Below, piece by piece: positions 1 through 8,839 of a stretch of DNA of 13,637 nt. Made by a program: the position numbers and the translations under genes. The notes under the pieces are model-generated. The model was not told the DNA's origin and did not search any database. It saw only the letters and a program-made list of their open reading frames with translations. Numbering within the stretch: position 1 is the first letter of the stretch; each line of letters opens with the position of its first letter. This stretch comes from CAUZFZ01 sp963579025 (GTDB lineage Bacteria; Planctomycetota; Planctomycetia; Planctomycetales; Planctomycetaceae), in contig CAUZFZ010000219.1 of the NCBI GenBank assembly GCA_963579025.1, forward strand, positions 1 to 13,637, given 5' to 3'.

Positions 1-585
1 TTGGAGCGCCACCTACGGGGCAACTCTGAGGGCCGCCTATCCCGCCGGACTGCGACCTTACGGAGAAAACAGCTCCCACGCTGCAAAAACCGCCGCATAA
101 TCCGCGCCCCACAGAGACTGGACCCGTACATGGTTCCCCCCAACAAGTACAACAGCGACCGCCCGAACGATCTCGTCCACCAGGCCTACATTCTCTGGGG
201 CGTTGAGCATTATCGGGACGCGCGGGATGCGGTCCGCATTCCGTGGACTCGGGCGGGAACAATGAAATCGGTCGAAAGATTCTGGAAGGGTGGCACGCTC
301 CGCTTCTTCGCTCAGGATGAGGCGACGGTGAAGCTCGGGAATCGCGAGGCGCCCTCGAACCTGTGGGGCATCGGCATGCTGCATGCCATGTACGGAAAAT
401 GGGGCACGCTGCAACAGTCAACACTCTGTTACTCGTCGATGGTCAGGACACACGGTCCATTTCCGACGCTGCGTGTGCTCCCTCGTGAAGTGAGCACTGA
501 CGACCGGTTCTACCTCCGCGATGGCGCTCACGTGCTGTTTGGCCTCTCCCATGTCAACTACCCAGTCGACAAAGCACTTGAGTGA
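1..585 (+). CDS. Unrecognised protein, 3' part, probably frameshifted near the left edge
   Basis: The frame is open from the window edge to a TGA at 583-585, so the gene starts outside the window and the TTG at position 1 is not a credible start. I do not recognise the family. From about base 120 the product looks like a genuine soluble protein with balanced composition and aromatic-rich segments (VHQAYILWGVEHYRDA, NLWGIGMLHAMYGKWG, AHVLFGLSHVNY). The first 35 or so codons are unusually rich in arginine, as expected when a high-GC gene is read out of frame. Frame 2 over positions 2-97 instead gives an alanine-rich, protein-like peptide (WSATYGATLRAAYPAGLRPYG) that stops at 98-100. A one-base frameshift between about 65 and 120 would join the two, so the gene may be a pseudogene or carry a sequence error. 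The tail reads as real coding sequence; function is unknown. Confidence 0.55.
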   Translation: MERHLRGNSEGRLSRRTATLRRKQLPRCKNRRIIRAPQRLDPYMVPPNKYNSDRPNDLVHQAYILWGVEHYRDARDAVRIPWTRAGTMKSVERFWKGGTLRFFAQDEATVKLGNREAPSNLWGIGMLHAMYGKWGTLQQSTLCYSSMVRTHGPFPTLRVLPREVSTDDRFYLRDGAHVLFGLSHVNYPVDKALE

Positions 586-646
586 CTGCATGTCCTGCAC
601 TTCTGACTGCCAAAGGCGATACACTGACAGGCTATACAGGTCCGTA

Positions 647-667
647 GTCCTGATATTGGGTCAGGAC
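647..667. other. Small hairpin upstream of the first DUF1501 gene
   Basis: A perfect 7-bp inverted repeat (GTCCTGA / TCAGGAC) surrounds a 7-base loop, 35 bases before the DUF1501 start and about 60 bases after the preceding stop. There is no T-tract after it, so it is not a classical intrinsic terminator. It could be a weak terminator or an operator; the role is not established. Confidence 0.3.
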
Positions 668-701
668 CCGATTCGCAGCACGACGTCAGGTTCCTGAGCA
701 C

Positions 702-2069
702 ATGATGTCCCAGAACACAAACCTCAGAAACGACGAATTCTCGCGCCGGCATTTCGCTGGTGCCGGGATTGGTCTGGGTGCATTTCTGCTGCCTCAATCG
801 ACGCCGCACGCCCAGGCAGCACCGGTTAAATCTCCCTGCAAGTCCGTTGTTGTGCTGCTGCTGGAAGGAGGCATGTCGCACTTTGAGAGCTGGGATCCAA
901 AACCGTCGGCACCGGCGGAGATTCGCGGCGAGTTCGATGCGATTGCGACAGCCAATCCCGACCTGACCGTTGGAGAGCACTTCACTCGACTCGCCGGACT
1001 GGCGAACGAATACAACATTGTCCGCAGTGTCTTCTCGCCCAACAAACGGAATGACCACAGTCCTGGTCTGCACTGGGTGCTGACCGGGTATGACAACCAG
1101 GCTGCGGGCGTCAGTTTAGGTAAGGTGAATACGCACGCCTCGATGGGTGCGGTCGTCGCGCATCAGCGAGGCGATCGTTCGCCAGCCGGGTTGATGAACT
1201 TTGTCGCAGTCCCGGACCGCAAACAGCTTGGTGGTCGAGTCAACTTCAACCACGCTCTTCATCTGGGCAGCGCGAACGAAGCGTTTGACACGGGAGAGAT
1301 ACCCGACCAGGCCGCTGGAAAATACGCCGTGCCCACCGGTCTGGTACTTCCTCAGAGTGTCGAGCTGTCTCGCTTCAGGGACCGCCGTACTCTGCTCGAC
1401 TCGCTGAACCGGACTCAGCGAATCGTGGATTCCCAGGCCACAAACAGCATCGGTGGTTTCCAGGCGTACGCATGCGATCTGTTGCTGGGGAGTCGAGGAC
1501 AGACGGCATTCGATCTGAACCTGGAATCAGCAGCCACGCGACGCCGATACGGAGATCACTATTTCGGCCAGCGCATTCTGATGGCTCGCCGACTGATCGA
1601 GGCTGGTGTGACTTACGTTGTGGTCAATCTGTCAAAGAACAACAGTTGGGACGCTCACAAGAACAACTTCGGCAGTCATCGACAAAAGTTGCCGCAACTG
1701 GATGAGGCCGTATCGGCGTTGCTGAGTGATCTGATCGATCGAGGTCTGCTCGACGAGACACTGGTCCTGATGACAGGCGAGATGGGTCGTACTCCACGCA
1801 TCAACGGCAACGCCGGGCGAGACCATTGGTCGCGAGCCTGGTCGGTCATGATGGCCGGTGGCGGCCTGACGCGGGGTCAGGTCTTAGGTAGCACGACAAC
1901 CGACGGTAGCGATCCGGCGTCACGTCCAGTGCATCTGAACGAAATACTCGCGACCGTCTATCACCAGCTGGGGATCGACTCCGACCTGGTACTCTCTGAC
2001 GAATTCGGCCGCCCGATTCGTATTCAACCGGAATCGTCGCCGGTTAGAGAGTTGCAGGCATCGTCGTGA
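702..2069 (+). CDS. DUF1501 family protein with Tat-type signal
   Basis: The product has 455 residues, close to the usual length for DUF1501 proteins, which have an alkaline-phosphatase-like fold and no established substrate. The N-terminus has a twin-arginine signal (SRRHFAG, residues 14-20) followed by a hydrophobic stretch and an Ala-x-Ala-type site near HAQAA (residues 36-40), so export by Tat is likely. Family landmarks are LLLEGGMSHFESWDPKP (52-68), SWDAH (315-319), TGEMGRTPR (358-366) and GRDHW (372-376); the His and Asp residues in these would be candidate metal ligands by analogy with the phosphatase fold. The start could be either ATG of the doublet at 702 or 705; no strong ribosome-binding site is visible. 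The HAD gene begins 37 bases after the stop, suggesting cotranscription. It is paralogous to the DUF1501 gene at 6810 but clearly diverged from it. Confidence 0.93.
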   Translation: MMSQNTNLRNDEFSRRHFAGAGIGLGAFLLPQSTPHAQAAPVKSPCKSVVVLLLEGGMSHFESWDPKPSAPAEIRGEFDAIATANPDLTVGEHFTRLAGLANEYNIVRSVFSPNKRNDHSPGLHWVLTGYDNQAAGVSLGKVNTHASMGAVVAHQRGDRSPAGLMNFVAVPDRKQLGGRVNFNHALHLGSANEAFDTGEIPDQAAGKYAVPTGLVLPQSVELSRFRDRRTLLDSLNRTQRIVDSQATNSIGGFQAYACDLLLGSRGQTAFDLNLESAATRRRYGDHYFGQRILMARRLIEAGVTYVVVNLSKNNSWDAHKNNFGSHRQKLPQLDEAVSALLSDLIDRGLLDETLVLMTGEMGRTPRINGNAGRDHWSRAWSVMMAGGGLTRGQVLGSTTTDGSDPASRPVHLNEILATVYHQLGIDSDLVLSDEFGRPIRIQPESSPVRELQASS

Positions 2070-2106
2070 CGGCTCGACGATTACACAGCAAGTCCCGGAC
2101 ACGCGC

Positions 2107-2862
2107 ATGACGTTTCGATCCACAGGGAAGTTCGATCTGGTCGTCTGCGACATCGACGGCTGCCTGTCGCCTGAATCGCATGCGCCGATCAACGACGTTG
2201 CACTCTCGCGGCTTGCTGCACACAACCGCCTGGCGGTCAGCAGGAAGGATCGTCCGATCGTGACGCTATGCAGCGGCCGGCCGATTGCATTCGTCGAAGC
2301 CATGTCGCGGTTCATTCACAACACGTTGATCCCTTGCGTCGGCGAAAATGGAGTGTGGCTGTATCGACCGGACGTCAACGTCTTCGAGATGGACCCCACG
2401 ATCACAGACGAACATCTCGAAATCGTCCACGAAGCGTCGAAACTCCTGCGACGTGAATACGAATTCCAAGGTGTGACTCAACAGCCGGGAAAGTCTGCCG
2501 CGGTCACGTTGTATCATCAGAACACCGAATATCTCCGCTCGATCCTGCCCGCTGTTGCGGACGAATTGGACCGACGCGACTGGCCGTTTCGCGTTTCGAT
2601 GACCTGGCTCTACATCAACTGTGACTTGCGGCACATCTCGAAAGCGACGGGAATCGAGCGGTTGCTGGCCCACACTGGCATCGATCCATCCAGAGTGGCG
2701 GGAATTGGCGACACCATGAGCGACAAGTATGTGGCCGACCGAGTCGCGTTCTTTGCCTGTCCCGCAAACGCCGATCCGCAAATCAAGCAGGCGGCCGACT
2801 ATACTTCGCCGCTCGATGAGATCGACGGCGTGCTGGATATCCTCAGCCAGTTGATCCCCTGA
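2107..2862 (+). CDS. HAD-superfamily phosphatase (Cof / phosphoglycolate- or sugar-phosphate-phosphatase-like)
   Basis: The 251-residue cytosolic product carries all four HAD motifs. Motif I is DIDGCLSPE (15-23), with nucleophile D15 and acid/base D17. Motif II is TLCSGRP (53-59). The motif III lysine is probably K179 in RHISKATGIERLL. Motif IV is GIGDTMSD (199-206), with Mg-binding D202 and D206. An insertion of roughly 100 residues between motifs II and III fits a C2-type cap, as in Cof, sucrose-phosphate, trehalose-phosphate, mannosylphosphoglycerate and archaeal phosphoglycolate phosphatases. By family logic it hydrolyses a small phosphorylated metabolite with Mg2+; the actual substrate cannot be assigned from sequence. 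There is no signal peptide. It begins 37 bases after the DUF1501 stop, so it may share a transcript, although the neighbour gives no metabolic clue. Confidence 0.88.
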   Translation: MTFRSTGKFDLVVCDIDGCLSPESHAPINDVALSRLAAHNRLAVSRKDRPIVTLCSGRPIAFVEAMSRFIHNTLIPCVGENGVWLYRPDVNVFEMDPTITDEHLEIVHEASKLLRREYEFQGVTQQPGKSAAVTLYHQNTEYLRSILPAVADELDRRDWPFRVSMTWLYINCDLRHISKATGIERLLAHTGIDPSRVAGIGDTMSDKYVADRVAFFACPANADPQIKQAADYTSPLDEIDGVLDILSQLIP

Positions 2863-2921
2863 TGCCGCAAGTCACAATTAACTGCACACGGGAATGAGTG
2901 CTTCGTCAACGTTGAGTATTG

Positions 2922-2996
2922 GGGTGGCTGGGGTCGAGCGTAGCGAGCCCCCAGTTGCAGTGCTGGGGGTTCGCTACGCTCAACCACCAGCCACCC
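2922..2996. repeat. Inverted pair of REP-like units (BIME-like element)
   Basis: A 33-base left arm (2922-2954) and a 34-base right arm (2963-2996) are near-perfect inverted copies separated by an 8-base spacer. Each arm can also fold on itself: CTGGGG pairs with CCCCAG in the left arm, and CTGG..GGTT with AACC..CCAG in the right arm around GCTACGCT. This pair-of-palindromes design resembles bacterial REP/BIME elements. It lies in the gap between the HAD gene and the DUF2237 gene. The same repeat could also serve as a terminator for the upstream gene, though no T-tract follows. Confidence 0.75.
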
Positions 2997-3063
2997 TTTA
3001 CGCGTGCCATCCACTTACTCTCAACAAACACCCCGCTGCGGGGAAACATCTGGAATCAACACG

Positions 3064-3432
3064 ATGACTCAATCAGCAAAGAACGTTCTCGGAACACCGC
3101 TGGAATCCTGCTCGATGGATCCAATCACGGGGTTCTATCGTGATGGCTGCTGCAATACCGGAGTGGACGATCTTGGGCTGCATCTCGTCTGCATTGAGGC
3201 CACGGCGGAGTTTCTGGAGTTCTCAGCCGAGGTCGGCAATGACCTGAGCACACCGATTCCGGAATATCACTTTCCCGGCGTAAATCCAGGCGATCGCTGG
3301 TGCCTGTGTGTACAACGCTGGAAGCAGGCCCTGGAAGCGGGAATGGCACCGCCAGTCCATGTTGAGGCGACGCACATGTCGGCTTTGGAGTTTGTCGACC
3401 TGGAGCAGCTTCAGGAGTACGCCGTCCAATAA
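3064..3432 (+). CDS. DUF2237 family protein
   Basis: The 122-residue product matches the DUF2237 (COG3651-type) family along its whole length. These are small, cysteine-containing bacterial proteins of unknown function, usually 110-130 residues. Conserved landmarks are NVLGTPLESC (7-16), FYRDGCC (24-30), VCIEATAEFLEFS (42-54), GNDLSTPIPEYHFPG (58-72), GDRWCLC (76-82) and the VHVEATHMSALE segment (98-109). I chose the ATG at 3064 because family similarity begins immediately after it; an upstream in-frame ATG at 3004 would add 20 residues with no family character. There is no signal peptide, so the protein should be cytosolic. It starts 68 bases after the REP-like pair, and the next gene begins 31 bases after its stop. 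The cysteine clusters CC (29-30) and CLC (80-82) might bind metal, but this is inference. Confidence 0.9.
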   Translation: MTQSAKNVLGTPLESCSMDPITGFYRDGCCNTGVDDLGLHLVCIEATAEFLEFSAEVGNDLSTPIPEYHFPGVNPGDRWCLCVQRWKQALEAGMAPPVHVEATHMSALEFVDLEQLQEYAVQ

Positions 3433-3462
3433 CTGGCTCCGTCAGCGAGAAGGTGACGAGTT

Positions 3463-6400
3463 ATGAATCAACTACAGATGGCCGTCTTCGTGTTGATCGT
3501 CGCCGTGACGACGTCGGTTCCCACACTGGGCCAGACTGGCGCCGGAAACAAACTGATCGGCTTCAACGATCAGATCCGGCCGATCCTGTCTGAGCACTGC
3601 TTTGCCTGTCACGGTCCGGATTCCGCAAGTCGCAAAGCGGAGCTGCGTCTCGACCGACGTGAGAGTGTCCTGGATGCAGGAGTCGTCGTACCTGGCAATC
3701 CGGCTGAGTCCAAAATGGTCGTTCGGATTCTCAGTCACGACCCTGAAGAGGTCATGCCACCGCCAGCGACCGGTAAGCAACTCACCCCGACGCAGAAAGC
3801 ACTTCTGCAGGAGTGGATCGAATCGGGAGCCGAATGGCAGCCTCATTGGGCGTTCATCAAACCGATTCGTCCGAAAGTTCCGAAGTCGGACGAAGCTGTC
3901 GGCTGGGCTCGCAATCCGATCGATTTCTTTATTTATCGGAAGTTGAACGAACTGGGCCTCAAGCCAGGCGGTCACGCCGCTCTTTACACATTGTTTCGAC
4001 GCGCGGCTTTCGACGTGACAGGGTTGCCCCCGGATGACCAACTCCTCGACGAGCTTATCAAACGTCGAACGCCCGAGTCATACGCGCGTTACATAGACAC
4101 GCTCTTGAAGTCGAAGCACGCGGGTGAACATCGAGCCCGGTACTGGCTCGACGCAGCCCGATACGGCGACACGCACGGGATGCACGTCGACAACTACCGC
4201 GAAATGTGGCCGTATCGCGACTGGGTGGTCAACGCGTTCAACTCGAACAAACCGTTTGACGAATTCGTCGTCGAACAAATCGCTGGCGACATGCTCCCCA
4301 ACGCGACACTCGACCAGCAGATCGCCACCGGGTTCAACCGCTGCAACATCACAACATCAGAAGGCGGAGCGATCCCGGCAGAGCTGGAAGTGCGATATAT
4401 GGTGGACCGTGTGGAGACCGCAGCAACGGTGTTCCTCGGCCTGACCGCTGGCTGCGCGGTCTGCCACGATCACAAGTTTGATCCGCTCAGCCAGCGAGAG
4501 TTCTACCAACTGGGCGCCTTTTTCAATAACAGCACAGCACAGGTGATGGACGGCAACCAGAAAGATACGCCACCAGTAATCGCAATTCCGAACGACGAAT
4601 TCAAAGACGAGTGGGCGGCGTTGAATTCCCGGCGAAACAAACGGCTTGCCGCGCTGCGGAAGACCGGCCCTCGCGGCAACGACCCGAAAGGGCCGATCTA
4701 TGGAGGCTGCTGGGTCGGTAGAAAGAAAAATATCAGGAGCCCAGTCGGCGAAGACGAACTGTTGCTCTTTCTGCCGCTCACGAAGGAAGGCAAACGAGAC
4801 TTTGAACTCACCAAGTCCACGAAGTGGGCCGAGCATCACCCGGGTGGTAAACGTGGTGTTCGCTTCGATGAGAAGAGTGAATTCCAAACGAAACTCGCGG
4901 AGCTGCGTAGCGATGAGCCACTCACGATCAGCTTCTGGTTCCGTACTCCCGACAGACTTCTGTCAACAACGATTTTCGATCACACGGCTCAAACAGACGA
5001 TAAAAAGACAGCCGGCTGGAAAATCACAAGCAGCACACAAGGGGCTCTGACATTCGAATTGCTCGATGGGACGGGCAAGAAGATCCACGGCCGATTGCCG
5101 GGAGAGGAAGCACTCACGCCTCGAGCCTGGCAACACGTTTGCGTGCGTTACTCAGGCGGACAGTCCAATTCCTCAGTCACGGTTTTCGTCAACGGTCGCA
5201 AGGGGATCCTGCGGAATTCGACTGAAAACCTCATCGACGCCACAGCGCTTCCTGAAGCGCCGCTCAGAATTGCGAGTCGGATTCCCACTGGCGGGCTTAG
5301 TGACATCCGGATTTTTCGTCGCTGGGTAAGCACGGGCGAAGTGCAACTCCTCGCGAAAGAGTTTGAACTGAAATCGTTTTTCTCATCCAGGTTGTACTGG
5401 AAGCACCTCGATCCAGAAGAGCGGAGACTCGCCGCAACATTTCGTGCGGAAACGCTCAATGAGAAACATCGGTCTAGGATGCGCGAACTTGCGAAGATCG
5501 AAAAACGCCGTGACTTCATCTATTCCCGATCGACAACGACGCTTGTCATGCGCGAGCGACCGACAAAACCACGAGCCTGGGTGTTGCAACGCGGCGAATA
5601 TGACCAGCGGCAGGATGAAGTCTCGGCGGGGGTCCCGTCTGTATTGCCGGCCCTTCCCGAAGGCGTAGCGGCCAACCGGCTCGGGCTGGCAAAGTGGCTT
5701 GTTCATCCGGACCATCCACTGTTGGCTCGGGTCACAGTAAATCGACTGTGGCAGTCCGTGTTCGGTGTGGGACTGGTTCGCACCTCAGAAGACTTCGGAG
5801 TGATGGGCGAGCGGCCATCACATCCCGATCTGCTTGATTGGCTCGCTGTTGAATTTGTCGAATCCGATTGGGACATCAATCACATTCTCAGATTGATCCT
5901 CACGTCCGCAACGTACCAGCAGCACGCAGCGGCAACACCAGAGTTGCTCGCAGTCGACCGCGACAACCGTTACCTCGCACGCGGTCCGCGAGTTCGCCTC
6001 GATGCAGAAGTTCTGCGCGACCAGGTCCTTGCCGTCAGTGGCCTGCTCGTTCGGAAGATGGGTGGCCCCACCGTCAAGCCGTATCAGCCGGCGGGGCTCT
6101 GGAAAGTTGTTGCGATTACAGGCAGCAACACTCGCATCTTTGAGAAAGACTCTGGTGATGCTCTTTACCGTCGCAGTCTCTACACGTTCTGGAAACGCAC
6201 GTCGCCGCCGCCTTCGATGGCCGCCTTCAACGCGCCGACTCGTGAACAATGCACAGTCCGTCGCGAGCGGACCAACACACCAATTCAGGCCCTCGTGCTG
6301 ATGAACGACCCGCAGTACGTTGAGGCCGCACGCCACCTCGCCCAGAGCGCGATTCGAAAAACACCAGGTGATAGATCGCGAGCGATGTGGATGTTCCATG

Positions 6401-6618
6401 AAGCACTTCGGTACCCCGGAACCCCGCTCGACATTAAGGACATGGTCACTCTCGCCAGAGAAATGCGGAGCGTCTTTGAAGTTCAACCGGAACTGGCCGC
6501 GGAACTGATCCGTACAGGCGACAGTAAGCCCGACGAGAGTCAGGACCCAGTGGAAGTTGCCACGTGGACGATCATCGCTAACACACTGATGAACCGCGAT
6601 GACTTCATCATGAAATAA
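3463..6618 (+). CDS. PSCyt1-DUF1549-LamG-DUF1553 planctomycete surface protein
   Basis: This is a 1051-residue exported protein. A signal peptide occupies residues 1-23, ending near TLGQ. Next come a planctomycete cytochrome C domain (PSCyt1, about 34-130) with heme motif CFACH (46-50), DUF1549 (about 145-355) with a second CxxCH, CAVCH (331-335), a LamG/concanavalin-like beta-sandwich (about 430-640), and DUF1553 (about 735-1051) with NRLWQSVFGVGLVRTSEDFG (760-779) and the RTNTPIQALVLMNDP segment (936-950). The two heme motifs suggest covalent c-type heme and an envelope redox role; the LamG insert suggests carbohydrate or protein binding. No enzyme activity is established for the family. 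The ATG at 3463 has AGAAGGTGA shortly before it and is followed directly by the signal sequence. The partner DUF1501 gene lies 191 bases downstream, across the palindromic element. Confidence 0.95.
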   Translation: MNQLQMAVFVLIVAVTTSVPTLGQTGAGNKLIGFNDQIRPILSEHCFACHGPDSASRKAELRLDRRESVLDAGVVVPGNPAESKMVVRILSHDPEEVMPPPATGKQLTPTQKALLQEWIESGAEWQPHWAFIKPIRPKVPKSDEAVGWARNPIDFFIYRKLNELGLKPGGHAALYTLFRRAAFDVTGLPPDDQLLDELIKRRTPESYARYIDTLLKSKHAGEHRARYWLDAARYGDTHGMHVDNYREMWPYRDWVVNAFNSNKPFDEFVVEQIAGDMLPNATLDQQIATGFNRCNITTSEGGAIPAELEVRYMVDRVETAATVFLGLTAGCAVCHDHKFDPLSQREFYQLGAFFNNSTAQVMDGNQKDTPPVIAIPNDEFKDEWAALNSRRNKRLAALRKTGPRGNDPKGPIYGGCWVGRKKNIRSPVGEDELLLFLPLTKEGKRDFELTKSTKWAEHHPGGKRGVRFDEKSEFQTKLAELRSDEPLTISFWFRTPDRLLSTTIFDHTAQTDDKKTAGWKITSSTQGALTFELLDGTGKKIHGRLPGEEALTPRAWQHVCVRYSGGQSNSSVTVFVNGRKGILRNSTENLIDATALPEAPLRIASRIPTGGLSDIRIFRRWVSTGEVQLLAKEFELKSFFSSRLYWKHLDPEERRLAATFRAETLNEKHRSRMRELAKIEKRRDFIYSRSTTTLVMRERPTKPRAWVLQRGEYDQRQDEVSAGVPSVLPALPEGVAANRLGLAKWLVHPDHPLLARVTVNRLWQSVFGVGLVRTSEDFGVMGERPSHPDLLDWLAVEFVESDWDINHILRLILTSATYQQHAAATPELLAVDRDNRYLARGPRVRLDAEVLRDQVLAVSGLLVRKMGGPTVKPYQPAGLWKVVAITGSNTRIFEKDSGDALYRRSLYTFWKRTSPPPSMAAFNAPTREQCTVRRERTNTPIQALVLMNDPQYVEAARHLAQSAIRKTPGDRSRAMWMFHEALRYPGTPLDIKDMVTLAREMRSVFEVQPELAAELIRTGDSKPDESQDPVEVATWTIIANTLMNRDDFIMK

Positions 6619-6626
6619 CAGCCGAG

Positions 6627-6758
6627 CGGCAGGTGAGAACTTACCAACGCCCCCGACTTTACGTCGGGGGTTCTCGCGTCTTTGCACTACCCAATCGGTA
6701 GTGCAAAGACGCGAGAACCCCTGAGATAAACTCAGGGGCGGTAGATGCTCACCTGCCG
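6627..6758. repeat. 132-bp symmetric element: two inverted REP-like hairpins around a 25-bp perfect palindrome
   Basis: Outer ends are an 11-bp perfect inverted repeat (6627-6637 CGGCAGGTGAG; 6748-6758). Inside sit two hairpins with 8-bp stems and 5-base loops: 6650-6670 (CCCCCGAC / GTCGGGGG) and 6718-6738 (CCCCTGAG / CTCAGGGG). Between them is a perfect inverted repeat with 25-base arms (6667-6691 and 6697-6721) around the 5-base loop CAATC. Read on the minus strand, the left unit aligns with the right unit along its whole length, so this is a head-to-head pair of one repeat family. The stems differ at two positions, both with compensating changes. It occupies most of the gap between the DUF1549/DUF1553 gene and DUF1501, where it could also attenuate transcription or act as a MITE-like element. 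Confidence 0.85.
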
Positions 6759-6809
6759 CACGCCTGAGGGCTCTCTCGCAGGATGGTCGTCCTGCTGAAG
6801 GAATGAGTT

Positions 6810-8239
<1,430 letters not shown>

Positions 8240-8252
<13 letters not shown>

Positions 8253-8413
8253 GATCTACCGGCGCCGCTGAGTCACGATATCGTCAACCTCTTCAGTTGT
8301 GGCGACACGAGGTTCACGAGAGACCACTGCCCGGCGGCCTGCTGGTCGACCGCGACGGGCAGGTCGTCGTCACGATGCTCAGCGGGAAAGTTCAGTGTCT
8401 CACCGGTAGTTGA
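8240..8413 (+). pseudogene. Fragment resembling the C-terminus of a PQQ-like beta-propeller protein
   Basis: An open stretch in a frame different from the preceding DUF1501 gene ends at a TGA at 8411-8413. Its last 38 or so codons read as real protein: LWRHEVHERPLPGG, then LLVDRDGQVVVTMLSGKVQCL. This is the pattern of the last blade of a PQQ- or WD40-like propeller (proline-glycine turn, DRDG, short strands, then C-terminus). There is no start codon with a ribosome-binding site, and the frame is blocked upstream by the TGA at 8237-8239 inside DUF1501. The simplest reading is a remnant left when most of a downstream gene was deleted. Family assignment rests on the short motif pattern only, so confidence is limited. 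Confidence 0.45.
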
Positions 8414-8839
8414 TCGGGCATTGTTGCCATACAGCGTGCCGACTCATTGAGCGAGCGCGACGCAGGTCAAACCGGGGAAGTTGTTTCGGCACGAAGGTCC
8501 TCCGCTTCCAGGGAAACAGATTAATTCCTCAGGGCAGAGCCACAGCGGCGAAGCCGGGCTGCACTTGGGCGAACCCACGACAAACCCAGATGGACCACAG
8601 AACCGTGGCACGTGATTGACGATCATCGTGACACTGGCGACAATTATCATCGCAATTTCCGGTTTCGTAAAAGTCCGCGGCGTCCCGACAGCCCGGGACC
8701 GCCGGCTGTCGAGACGGTTGATGCGAGCAGTCTGCGAAGCCCGGCAGTCAACGTATGAGACGCGGGAATACCTGCTGCAATCGCGCATTCACGTCCGAGG
8801 CGAGCACTCAACTGTGTGTGGTGGGCGCTTGGAAAGAAC
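8414..8839. other. Region without a supported gene, upstream of the FG-GAP protein
   Basis: All six frames hold only short open stretches with arginine-rich or otherwise shadow-like composition. Two + strand stretches were considered. One is a stop-to-stop frame ending at 8613-8615 with the peptide GEAGLHLGEPTTNPDG but no start codon. The other is a TTG-initiated frame from 8616 with a hydrophobic segment LTIIVTLATIIIAI and no ribosome-binding site. Neither is convincing. The region follows a probable gene remnant, so it may be further decay. It should contain the promoter of the gene at 8840; I could not assign one. The one clear structure is the hairpin at 8681-8716. Confidence 0.5.
8681..8716. 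other. Strong hairpin upstream of the FG-GAP protein gene
   Basis: Thirteen-base arms (8681-8693 and 8704-8716) pair with a single mismatch (8685 with 8712) around a 10-base loop. The stem is GC-rich. It lies 123 bases before the next start codon and about 270 bases after the propeller-like remnant. No T-tract follows, so it may be a rho-independent-like structure without a tail, a regulatory stem or part of a decayed element. Confidence 0.45.

Noticed and set aside
3004..3063. Longer DUF2237 protein starting at 3004
   Set aside because: The extra 20 residues have no family similarity and begin right beside the repeat element; the family match starts just after the ATG at 3064.
5818..6687. 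Minus-strand open frame of 289 codons
   Set aside because: It is a shadow of the DUF1553 region of the + strand gene. The product has no recognisable domain and is rich in Arg, Val and Cys, as shadow frames are.
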